From assembly GCA_022315425.1 (NCBI GenBank), contig JAIUPT010000030.1:744001-808000 (forward strand): a stretch of DNA of 64,000 bases. Reading direction: 5' to 3'. The DNA comes from Pseudevernia furfuracea. Taxonomy: Eukaryota; Ascomycota; Lecanoromycetes; Lecanorales; Parmeliaceae. The stretch's first letter is position 1; the number at the start of each line of letters is the position of its first letter. The position numbers and the translations under genes were made by a program. Below are positions 35,179 through 45,344 of the stretch, in pieces. The notes beneath the pieces are model-generated. The model made no database searches. It had not been told where the DNA came from and saw only the letters and a list, made by a program, of their open reading frames with translations.

Positions 35179-36712
35179 ATGTCTGATCCCAAGTCAGGTC
35201 TTCGCGACCATCTTATAGGGTCCCTGAAAGGAAAACAGGTAATTATCAGGGACCTTCAAAGGCTGATGGACGGCTGGCCGGAAGGAGTCAACTCAAATCT
35301 TGAAAGACTGAGAAAAGATGTCGAGTTTCACTTGGAAAGGTAACGTAGACAAGACCCGGTGGAGACAACCATTGGAGTCTAACGAGCTTACGTTTTAGCT
35401 GGTTTGAGCCTGGCAAGAGGCTTGGAAAACTCAAAGGTGACGATGCCGGTTTGTTCGGTGCAATGTGGTGGCCATACGCCGGTTATGAGGAGCTGCAAAT
35501 CGCTACGTATCTATCGATATTTGTTAGTACAATTCTGAGAACCTTTAGGACGTCAATTAACACTTGTTTAACTTTATATAGATGTTTGCTTGGGACGACG
35601 GTATCCCTCCCACAGCCCAGAAGTCTGTGAAAAGGGACAATTTGTTGACCAATCATTATAACTAGAAACCGACTCTACAGAGTTCTCCTCGATCTCGGAA
35701 AGTTTTGAGTGGTCCCAGAAGATGCGCGACGAGACACTGGTTTGGGTAAGACACTGCTTAGGGTTTGAACCTGTAGAAACCCCGACACCTTCGAATTCAC
35801 TTATAAGGAACTTTGCCTCTGTGGGAAAAGACATGCAAAAAAAATACGACACTTGTAAGTACTCAAGACGCCCGATGCGTGAATCCTTACTTACCGGTTG
35901 GAATTTCAAAGCGCAGAGGGCAAAACTCTTTCAGCAGATCGAGTATTATGTCAAAGAGTCGGGCTTCGAGCAGCAGATTGGGCTTCAAAATCAGTTGCCG
36001 ACATTGCAAGACTACAGACAAAGAAGGATGGGCACCAGCGCAGTCTACGTATTCCTGGCTTTGACAGAGTAAGCGTCATCGCTTGCTGTCAATTAGCTGC
36101 TCGATCGAGTGCCAAGATCTAACAAGGACGCGTAGGTTTTGTTATAGCATGCATCTGCCGCATAGCGTCGCTGGAGATCCGGGACTTGCTAGACTGTGGG
36201 AAGCGGCAAATATCATCATATCCGTGTGGGTTGAGTCCCGCGCACACTTTCTCGATCTATTGGCTAAACGGCATTTCATTAGAGGAAACGACATCTTGTC
36301 TCTCCCGAAGGAGGTGGTAAGTCTGAACAGAATAGAAAAAGACGTACACGTCATCTAATCCAATGGCTTTTAGGCATCAGGGCAGGTCGATAGTCTTATC
36401 CCGCTCCTATTCAATGAACTTGGGGATGTGCAAGCAGCGATAGACGCTGCGACTGACGAAATTAAAGTCGCCATTCGTGATTTTGAGACAGTCGCAGCGG
36501 CACTTCTGCAGAAGTATGCCGATCACGGCTCACGGAACGACTTGGAGAGGATGATTATAGGTTGCCAAAACGCTTGCACCGCCAACGTCAACTGGAGGTA
36601 AGGCATGCCCACCATAGTCCTATATGATCTAACAATTGCTGGCAGTCTTTGCTCGAAGAGGTACAAGTTGAACTTGAAAACGTTGCGCGGTGGGGCAAGA
36701 ATCGTTCTTTGA
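35179..36712 (+). CDS. Class I terpene synthase, sesquiterpene cyclase type (373 aa, eight exons)
   Basis: Exons 35179-35339, 35399-35522, 35582-35600, 35666-36068, 36136-36225, 36283-36316, 36374-36597, 36646-36712; introns 48-67 bp, all GT..AG; sum 1122 nt in frame. The metal-binding motif DDETD (residues 100-104, after WWPYAGYEELQ and MFAW) is assembled across the 65-bp intron 3. The NSE motif is NDILSLPKE (268-276), created by the exon 5/6 junction, and the C-terminal RY pair is 357-358. Length and motif spacing fit fungal sesquiterpene cyclases acting on farnesyl diphosphate in the cytosol; the product cannot be predicted. No stop or frameshift remains once introns are removed. Neighbours (P450, methyltransferase, PrpD-like, receptor) suggest a terpenoid cluster. 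Confidence 0.9.
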
Positions 36713-37405
36713 CTCGATGCAAACTTGGCTTATCTAATTGGAGCTTTCTTTTTCGGAAACAGAGGAACGTGTATGTGTCGTCTTCAGTAGATTTTTCTGT
36801 GAGACCCACCGCCAGTCCAGGTAGACCGGGACTATGGAAATGGGATTTCGACCTTGATCCTGCAGAAAGTTACCTTTCTATATAGCAAATATGATTTATT
36901 CTATAGCTCCTGGACCGTCACACTCTTCAGCTTTCTAAAGATCAACACTGGGCGAGACAACGTCACAGCTTCTCCCGCACTCCCTGTTCCACATTATTGG
37001 TAAAGTGGTCTGCCATTCCTAGGCAATGAAGCCGCCTCCCCATCATCTTCGGCTCTGTTGAGCCTTCATCGCCATAGCATCGGGCCAAATGGAATCCGGC
37101 ACTCCTTATACGAACCTTTCGAACTGACAATCTTACGGATTGCATATGTACGATCCGTCGAGTTCGTAAAGCCTTTTTCTATGGTGTGAGTCCAAGATAA
37201 TGATTGCATGTTTTGAACGGTAATGAAGATTGATCGGAGGGCTAAAGCAAGATATAGCAGTATATTGATGCAGCAAAGGCTCGGCATTCCCTAAAGTGCT
37301 TCTGGGCAACAACGTGTCTTTCAGCGCACCTTGAGTTTATAGCCTTTCCCCGCCAGCTTTTCGTCAAAAGTCCTCCTGACCTCCCATTTCCTACTCTTTG
37401 AGTGC
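36713..37405. other. Intergenic downstream of terpene synthase
   Basis: Holds the terpene synthase 3' UTR; short overlapping frames on both strands, none with a recognisable motif. Confidence 0.4.
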
Positions 37406-37730
37406 TCAAGACATGGTCTTGGATTGATAGGGAGTTGGTGGAGTGATCACTCTAGGAGAGTTTAGAATTGTTGCTGTTCTGTGATTGTCTTCGCGGACGA
37501 TCAGCCTATATCGACGCTGGGAAAGAGTCATGTCGGGAAAAGTCAGGCCTTCAAGAAGTTCGGTAGGAGGCTCTGGGATGGTGTGGATATTCAAACCACC
37601 GAAGGTCTTTGACTTGTCTTTCAGATGAGAATGTATGTAATCCCGATCTCAGACCCAATGCCCGGGGCCCAGGCGAACGCACCAGTCTCGTCCGCTATCA
37701 TCCTTCAGCATGACGGGATAACCTGGAGGT
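37406..37730 (-). pseudogene. Unidentified degenerate coding sequence
   Basis: On the minus strand one frame runs from about 37730 to the stop at 37406 with a single TGA near 37645. The open part from 37594 encodes a Pro-rich 62-residue tail (PEPPTELLEGLTFPD). The residues before the stop (PVMLKDDSGRDWCVRLGPGHW) look protein-like. A possible splice acceptor (CACCTCCAG) precedes them. Family not recognised. The stop could be TGG to TGA or an intron I misplace. Confidence 0.3.
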
Positions 37731-39675
37731 GTGTTTTTTTGCGAGAAATCTACCTGTCAAGTAGGATTGAATTCTCAAAACCCTCCTTGAGTTTCGCCAA
37801 CGTCAATGGAATGAAGTGGAATCACTACGGAGGTCGACACGTAGGATCCTGGACATGCCAAGAAAAGGGTCCAGAAGTCGGATATTGCCCCGCCCAAACC
37901 CTAGTACTCTACCCGAGGTCTACCTTTAAGCGTAAAGTATCGGCAGGACTTTACGTGCAGACCTACTGCATTCGCTTAGCAAAAAGCTCACAGATATTTA
38001 ACAAGGTTCGAATTTTGAAAGCTTTTAAGTCTTCGGACATATCTTGCTGAGCAGCGCCAATGCATGCTAACCCTATAGCGCATACACAGCAAATTCAGGT
38101 CGATCGCGCGAGAGATCTGCGCCCCCAGAGTGCTGCTCGAAAACCTACGTAAGGGATTTCCCGGATTCTTCCTCCCGAACCGCGTCTCCAGCCCGCCCTA
38201 GAGCACCTTGCTGAGGGACTCCCATTGATCGATATGTAACGAAGCTGGGCGCTCTGAGTGTTGCACTCAGGCAGCATTTTTTCGGACTACAGTCGATCGA
38301 TGGCTTTCTATCAAGGCCATCACGTACTCCGTTGCTATGTTTCATGGAAAATAGGCGAAAGAGCAGCGTCGCTGTACAAGCACGCTATTACCATTGATAC
38401 CTAGCCGGCTGTTGGATGAGATGGAGGGTGAAGCATGAGACTTTGGTCTAGCTGGTATGGATATTTCCAAACGAGCCTGTTCCGAGAGATCTGAAGATTC
38501 GCAGATCCGATCTTGTTTTCCTGGACCGCCCTTAGGACTCCTGCATATGTGCTAATAAGCTTTCGGTGATATTCCGGAGATGCATTGCATCTCACTCCTT
38601 CATCAAAAACTCTTTAGGTACGTGCATTATTATGCTTTTTGCTTTGGAGTCCGTGGAACGTGATACCTAGTCACACCATCGCGAGGACTCTTTCCCGAGC
38701 ACCTAGGCTCGGCTTACCACGTACTCCGCCAGGTCTGGACTCAATTGGCTCTGCAGATATGCATGTATAGACTTGAGTTAGAGGGGCTTTATCTCTATCA
38801 AATAATTTCTCCACGCTTCTGCCATCATGCTACTAATGCTTTATTAGTTCTGCACATATGCAAAAGCTTGTGCAAGAAGTCTTACATCTCTTGGCATTGA
38901 AGATATTCCGCGCTTTTTGGTGTACTTGTTGCATTCCGACTTTAAAAATATTTGGGCGTGAACATTGCATATATGACTTGTTGCTCTCTGTATCTTAAAT
39001 CCGAAGATCTCTTCACGCTCTTTTGCAGCGAAATAGAAATATCCGAAATGTCTTGGCGATCTTTCGGATTGTCAAGTTATAAATCTAACTTTCGCAGTAC
39101 ACCATCAAGTCTAATTATTTGCACACGATTCGAGTCGCCGATTTTGACCGAAGCTGTCATGCAAATTTCTGTATTCTTTATCGTTTTCCAGGCTGGGCGC
39201 AATAGCGAGCAAGGGGGGGATGAGAGCCGTGGTATCTGAGTGCCAAGAACTGAAGGGCTTCTGAAGCACCTCCACGGATATTCGTCACAACGTATTCACA
39301 TACAGACTTCACCTTCTAAGCCCAATTAGAGAAGGCTTGATCCTTTCAAATCAACCTTTTTCCCTCTGCCTCTGCCGTCACTACCTCTTATTCCGTCACC
39401 TTTGGACGACAATAAGTCTTGGCAATGGACCCTGCAGATATGTAAAATGCCACCTTCAAGCCACTTTGAAGAGAAAAACAGCTCTGGTTTCGTCGTGATA
39501 TTCGTCAGCGAGTGAATGTTAAACGTACAATCTCTCCATTGAGCCGCAATGGCCATGACGTGGTGCCCTCTCAACTTCGAGGCATATACATCGTTGGTAT
39601 CTGGTCCGCTTCACCCTTCGGCTCAGTCCAGCTACACGCTATTGCATCCTCCGGCAGATATCGCTCTCCTCTACC
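37731..39675. other. Long intergenic stretch, no supported gene
   Basis: The 141-codon frame at 37625-38050 (plus) overlaps the minus-strand remnant and shows no motif. Other frames at 38095-38595 and 38952-39239 are short and unremarkable. AT content rises at 38800-39150. The last few hundred bases should contain the PrpD-like gene's promoter. Confidence 0.35.
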
Positions 39676-41330
39676 ATGTTTCATATTTTATCAGCAAAAA
39701 GACTCGGGAAAGGTGCTCTAGCACCTTTGCACAACATCAGATTCCGATCTTCACGAGCTCCACCGAGCGTTCCGAAAGGAACTACCGGGCAAATCTGCAA
39801 TTGGGTAGATTCAGTCCAGCTCTCTGACATCCCATTAGAAGTCCAGATAAGAGTCAAGCATTTTATTCTCGATGGCATCGCTTGTGCTATCGTAGGATCC
39901 AAATTGCCCTGGTCAAAAATTGGTACGCAGGCTGTATTGGACATGGAGGGGCCTGGGCAGTGCACGGTCTTTGGGTGGAATAGGGTTCGAAAAACTTATA
40001 CTTCTCCTTCAGCTTGAAGTATTTCCTGCTTGCTTGTGTTTTGTACTGAGCACAGCCAGGCCACAAGTCCGCTCAATGCAGCCCTCTTGAATGGGTCTTT
40101 CATTCAAGGATTCGAATTGGATGATGTGCATGTCGATGTACCTTGGCATGCCAATTCAATCATACTGCCAGCTCTATTCGCTGCAGCGGAGTACGCTCAG
40201 GGGTCGGATCCAGCATCGAAGATCGATGGTGCAACGTTTCTCGTCTCCACTATCATAGGCTTTGAGATCGGCTCCCGAGTCGGTCGTGCTCTTCACGGTC
40301 CTGAGATGCTGAGCCGTGGGTGGCATAGTGTAAATTTTCCTTTCTAAGTCTGGCCGCCAACAGCTAATTCATTCTCGGACAGGGCGCCGTCTTCGGTCCT
40401 CCAGCCGCAGCAGCAGCGGTTTCAAAACTTCTTGACCTCTCGCCCGGACTAATAGAAGATGCCCTTGGGACAGCGTGCACCCAAGCCTGCGGTCTGATGT
40501 CTGCACAATACGAGAGCACGGTAAAGCGTATGCAGCACGGGTTCGCGGCCCGTAACGGACTCTTTGCTGCTTTGCTGTCCAGAGAAAATTATACAGGCAT
40601 TGATCAAGTTTTCGAGAGACCATACGGCGGCTATCTCTCTACCTTTAGTCAGGGCTCGAAACAGGATCCCCCATACCTAGAGAACGAGCTTGTTGATGGC
40701 TTAGGACGGGACTGGAGAGGGATTGAAGGAATCAGACTCAAGGAACATAACTCGATGATTGCGACGCATGCTCCTGTTGACTGTATTGCTGCGCTTCAGA
40801 TAAAGTACCCCGATAGATTCGCCGACCTCGGATCCATAAGCAAAATCCTGATCGAGCAGTCCAAGGCTCCCTACAGACACGGAGGTCAGGATATCGATCG
40901 GCCCATTACCACGACAGGAGCCCAGATGAGTACGTGATATATCGCCGCTGTACAGCTCTTAGATCGAAAAGTTTTGCTCGAGCAGTTCACCGCGGTCAAT
41001 CTTGATCGGGATGATACCTGGGATTTGGCGAAGAAGGTTGACTGCGTTTGGAATGAGGACTTTGACGAGAAGAGTGCTTGGTACACAAGAGTGTCGGTAA
41101 AATTCGCCGACGGCGAGAAGTTAGTGCAGGAGATGCCGGTCTCGAAAGCTATCGGAAGCCTTCTTCCCGAGGACAAGATTAAGGAGAAATGGATGTTGCT
41201 TACGAATGGAATTATTGACACTGAGAGGAGAGACGCCTTGGAAAATGCTGTCACGTCACTGGAAACGCTGGATGACGTGACAGAGATAACTAGGATGCTA
41301 GCAGGAGAGATTGGAGGGGCGCTCGATTGA
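39676..41330 (+). pseudogene. MmgE/PrpD-family protein (cis-aconitate decarboxylase / 2-methylcitrate dehydratase type) with one in-frame stop
   Basis: Exons 39676-39984, 40051-40329, 40383-41330; introns 66 and 53 bp; 512 codons, frame intact except TGA at 40935-40937. The first about 38 residues contain many K/R and no D/E, as expected of a mitochondrial presequence. Family blocks: DGIACAIVGSKLPW, FELDDVHVDVPWHANSIILP, RGWHS joined to GAVFGPPAAAAA, TACTQACGLMSAQ, HAPVDCIAALQ and QFTAVNLD. The interrupted position (QMST-stop-YIAAVQLLD) usually holds Arg in relatives, so CGA to TGA is likely. Relatives act on tricarboxylates (aconitate, methylcitrate). Either this gene has just died, or the stop is read through or is a sequencing error; everything after it is still well conserved. 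First intron donor (GTTCGA) is weak. Confidence 0.8.
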
Positions 41331-41483
41331 TTGTGTCACGGTTTCACCCTAAGTAGTAGAATAGGATCACGCTTAAGCAGCGTAAAATCTGGTCTTTTGG
41401 CCTGGTGGTCAGCGGAACACTCTACAAAACTTATTCATGTAGGGCTGTATAGTGACAGATTGATATGATGGTAGACTCACGCA

Positions 41484-42660
41484 TTAGAACTCAGGCGAAT
41501 ATACGGAGACTTCTGGGTATTCCAGAATAAAAAAAGCGGCGTATTCATTTGATCCGCAGAAGGTTTTTAAGGAAGAATCGTTCTTTGCCAATCCGAAGTC
41601 GACGAGCTTGATAACGAAGGGCATTCGAGACCGAATGAGAATGTTTGCCGGCTTGATGTCTCGATGCGCCAGAGGCGGAGAGTGGGAATGTAGGTAGTCG
41701 AGAGCCTGAAGTCCTTGAAAAAGAATTTGGAGGGTCTCTTCTTCGGTGATGAAATCTTGGCAGGCTAAGCTTCCAAGAGGCAGATATTCCATCACCAGCA
41801 GAGGTTTCTGCTCCTCCGAGAACTTCACGAATTTCACAATATAGTCCTTTGCGAAAAGTCAGACAGGGATCGATCATTAGATCAATTCTCACACTCACAT
41901 GTGAAAGACTCATCAAGATTTCAACCTCTTTCTTCCAATTACCGTGGTGAAACTTTTTGGCAGCGTGCACGTCGCCCGTGCTTACATCGACGGCCTTGTA
42001 GACCGTGCCAAAGCCACCGTGTCCGAGCTCTTCTTCCAACAGATAGATAGGCTGTTGTCTGGGAGACTCTTGTCTGGGAGAATGTTGTGCAGTGGGCACC
42101 ACGGTCGTTTGCTGGCTTTCCATGCCTAGCAGGCTGAATGGGGGGAGCGCATTTCGGCACTCTTCAAAGTACGCATCGCGATGTGCCTCATACTCGGCCC
42201 GACAAGAATCGCGGTTTTCTGGCCACTTGACCTTGAAGATCAGATCTTCTTTTTCACCCACTGTGATTTTGATATTCTCGTATGTGCCGAAGAGGATCCA
42301 GGTGAACTGATTTCGAAAATGCACAGGCTTAGATTGCGATTGAATCCGTGCGAAATCAAGGTCGCTTGAATTATCATCGGTATCACCTGTCTGGTCGATC
42401 CCAAACAGGAGCTTCTAGTGGGGTTCCTCGGTAGTGCCGTTCTTTCTACTTGAGAGTTAGCCGCCGGCTCGGCAGTCGTCTGATCCGCGATGGCGAGGCT
42501 GAAGGTCACATTGGAGCTTCGTCCTTGAGACCATCGACATCGACATTGCCTCTCATCCCTGTTTCCGACCCAGGAAGGAGAGAAAAACCTACATGTATCG
42601 TGTAATGTGGTAGCGCGAAGCCAAGCAAAGGTTATCTCCATCGAAGATGAGGAAAGCCAT
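41484..42660 (-). pseudogene. Serine/threonine protein kinase lacking most of the C-lobe
   Basis: Supported exons (minus): 42414-41899 and 41846-41484, intron 52 bp (GTGAGT..AAAG). A leading domain (about 100 residues, ending KVKWPEN) is followed by the kinase N-lobe: glycine loop GHGGFGTVY, lysine AAKKF, then MEYLPLGSL, catalytic loop AHRDIKPANIL and DFGLAK. After CGSNEYAA, where APE should follow, a T-run leads to 15 unrelated codons and a stop. No C-lobe is found downstream before the PrpD gene. N-terminal exon(s) above 42414 are not resolved; a MEITFAWL start near 42641 is possible. Likely a non-functional remnant, although all ATP-binding and catalytic residues survive. Divergently arranged with the lipase-like gene at 42647. 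Confidence 0.75.
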
Positions 42661-43711
42661 GCAGAGATTATTTCGATCAAAGAAGAGGGAAGCTCAGCCC
42701 AGAGAGGACTCAGATCTCAGAGGTTCTGAGCACACGGCAAACGATCCGAAGGAGTCAAATAGAAAAGACACCACCGCCGACGCACCACTGCGTGTCGATC
42801 CAGAGACGAGGACGGTACAGAGGCTAGGTGTGAGAGTTCTTCATGAGCCATCCGAGCCCACAGCGGCTGTCGTCGAGTGAGAGCTTCCTGGATGGATCTG
42901 CGCTTGTGTTGAAAGCTGCTAACAAGACCCTGTTCATTCTAGCATCGTATTCGTCCACGGCCTGACCGGGGATCCAGCTAGCACATGGCTTCATAAGGTG
43001 TCAGGGACATACTGGCCAGCCGACCTTTTAGGCCGCGATGTTCCCGATAGCCGGATACTATCCTTCGGGTATGATGCGGACGTGGTCAATTGCCTCTCAG
43101 AATCGAATTGGTAATCACGCACTCAATATGCTTGGAGGACTCACCCGTCTAAGAGAAAATTCGTACACGGTAGGACTTTGACCACATGGATATACTTACG
43201 TGAAAGATATTGATGCTATTATATAGGAGCAGCGGAAGATTATTTTCGTCACACATAGTCTCGGTGGCTTAGTTACGCAGGATTGCTTGTGCTTATCCAG
43301 AAAAAATCCTGAAAAGGATTTACAGCAAATCAGCTCTTGTACGATAGGTATAGTGTTCCTGGGCACACCACATCATGGAGCAGATCTCGCGGCATGGGCC
43401 AAGTTTGGAACCACTATTGCAAAGATAATAAAACATACGAACACCAATATCGTCTCTGTTCTCAAACCCGGATCAGAAATGCTTGCCAGAGTGCAAGACG
43501 AGTTCCATGGTCTGTTAAGAAAGCGTAGGAATGAGGAATCAGAGATAGCCATCACCTGCTTCTTTGAAGAGCTTCCACTTCATCTTGTTGGCAAGGTAAA
43601 TGTTACTATTCTTGCCTGCTTTATCAAACGAGTTGATCATTTTTAGGGTTGTAGAAATGGAGTCTGCAATCCTTCCTGGTTACGCAAGCTATGGTATACA
43701 CGCTAATCACA
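42647..43711 (+). pseudogene. DUF676-type alpha/beta-hydrolase domain fragment of an NLR/STAND-like protein
   Basis: Exon 42647-42876, intron 42877-42942 (GTGAGA..TCTAG), then VFVHGLTGDPASTW and PADLLGRDVPDSRILSFGYDADV. Near 43090-43110 the frame shifts by one: the next frame gives SQNRIGNHALNMLGGLTRLR. After an intron ending at about 43226 comes FVTHSLGGLVTQD (nucleophile Ser in HSLGG), VFLGTPHHGADLA and a final short exon (MESAILPGYASYG). In fungi this domain commonly leads NB-ARC or NACHT proteins with TPR/ankyrin repeats; nothing of those follows. So it is a frameshifted, C-terminally truncated remnant of an incompatibility/immune-type receptor gene. The catalytic Asp was not located with certainty. 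Confidence 0.7.
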
Positions 43712-43739
43712 TGGTAAGTGATGCTTCCTTTGATGTATG

Positions 43740-44043
43740 GCCTACCGCTGATCGATTCATGGGAGGGCCACCATCTCAAGTGCTCGTTCAAACGGGTAGC
43801 CGCCTCCGCGGGCGGCAACCTGAAAATGTCTCGCGTCTTTTCAGCTCGACCACATGTTGAAGCTGGCGGGGTGACGTAAGAATCCGTCGTTTCGCCTGCG
43901 GTGCTCGGAGCGTAGACACGAAAGAGGTATCTTGGTACGTCATTCTGTCCGAACAATGGCATTTGATCCAGCTGAAATGGATTTGGCCGAAATGGAACTG
44001 CCGCTCCAGTTGCAGGCGTTTCAGTCGTAAAACTTGTAGGCAT
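43740..44043 (-). pseudogene. DUF7587-like protein fragment (5' part)
   Basis: ATG at 44043. The segment NDVPRYLFRVYAPSTAGETT, then YVTPPA and DIFRLPPAEAATRLNEHLRWW, resembles a domain of small fungal proteins I know as DUF7587. Similarity ends at SHES (about 43740); the frame then runs on to 43624 antisense to the lipase-like gene's last exon with no further similarity. The gene's 3' part is therefore missing, apparently at the same breakpoint that truncates the lipase-like gene. Function unknown. Family assignment from memory, moderate. Confidence 0.5.
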
Positions 44044-44269
44044 GCTGAAGAAAATTGAGACGGGCTAATTGCTGTTTGAGAGGAGGTCTTTGGCAAGCGG
44101 TCGACTTGACCGGTTTACAAAGCGGACCTGAACTCAACGGATTGCGGGGAATTACACGTCATTCGGGGCTACTAATTTTTGAAGTCTTGAGGCTGTACTT
44201 AGCGTTGTGTGGGCTCCTGCAACAGCGGTTTAGTCTGCTGCGGCATGAGCTGAGTGAAGCCTGCCAAAG

Positions 44270-44686
44270 CTATGATCGTTTGGTCAAGCGACGTTGATGG
44301 GAAAAGGGTGTGGTGGCCGCGATTATTACTGGGCCACGTTTTACACGCGCATCAGTGAACGCCACGCGATGGTGAGGAAGGGTGCCAGCCAGCGGCTCGA
44401 GCTGTGCTAGGAAGAGCGCCCCGCTTCCCCCCGCCTCCCCCCGCCAGATCTTGGAATTGGAATTGTTACTGCTCCCGCACTGGCATGCGGGGTTGTCGTC
44501 CAGGATACCGCGATAATCGTTGAAAAATAATAATTTACATTCCCTATTTTCGCACTCGTAATAAGAAAAATCAATATGTCCGATGTCATTTACTGGCTTG
44601 GGTGGTGGGTTATTTATTGCGAATGATGTATTCTGTTCGCATCCGGGACACATAGGCGTTCCGGTGAAGAATGAGGCGACTGACAT
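44270..44686 (-). CDS. Small zinc-ribbon-like hypothetical protein (138 aa)
   Basis: Single open frame with ATG. It has Cys pairs CPGC (residues about 13-16), CENREC (about 45-50) and CQCG (about 68-71), the spacing expected of a small zinc-binding fold. The C-terminal half is low in motifs. 5' end is 660 bp from the HET gene, divergent. No homolog recognised; it may be a truncated larger protein. Confidence 0.4.
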   Translation of the reverse strand: MSVASFFTGTPMCPGCEQNTSFAINNPPPKPVNDIGHIDFSYYECENRECKLLFFNDYRGILDDNPACQCGSSNNSNSKIWRGEAGGSGALFLAQLEPLAGTLPHHRVAFTDARVKRGPVIIAATTPFSHQRRLTKRS

Positions 44687-45344
44687 CTGGAACGGACTCC
44701 GTGATAATCAAAGCTTTAGGTGAATCTTTATTGAACCGGAAGAGAACAATATTTCAATGTACGCCGATGGGTGCAATCTGACACTTCCTTCAATGTCTGG
44801 AGGGGCCGATTTTAATCTCATAAACGGGTAGGTGTTCAGGTATAATGATTCTAGAGTTGCGATAAATAACACCACTAAGTAGTGTGCATAGTAGACGTAG
44901 GAGGAAGAAGTGAGTCATGAGTCATATCTCTAGTGCTAATAGAGGGATGGGGGGAATGCAGGATGTGCGGATGGGGGCACAGGAGGGATGTACTTCGTGT
45001 TGTGGTGAGCGCGAGGTTCAGGGTACATGCACCATCTCAGCTTCGGACAGGTGTAAAAGGGTCCAATCGTCGACTGATGACATCAGCCATGATTTTGTGT
45101 GCTTTGCGCTGCAGAGTACAAGAGCGATGGTAGCAGGATCTAGAGGCGGGTCGGGATGGGACACGAGGCTTATGTTGTACAAGCCAATTCTAACAATGTA
45201 GAGGCCAGTAGAAAGCCACAGGCAGAAGCGGGACTAAGAAACAAAACTGCCAATGCTACTTGACACAACTTGCAACACAAGTCTCCACTTTGCTGTGATT
45301 CAATCGTGTACGTATCTCTTCTTCAGCCGTGAGAGCGAACAAAT
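44687..45344. other. Intergenic between divergent zinc-ribbon ORF and HET gene
   Basis: Contains only a G-rich chance frame (44917-45201). Expected to hold the HET promoter. Confidence 0.4.
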
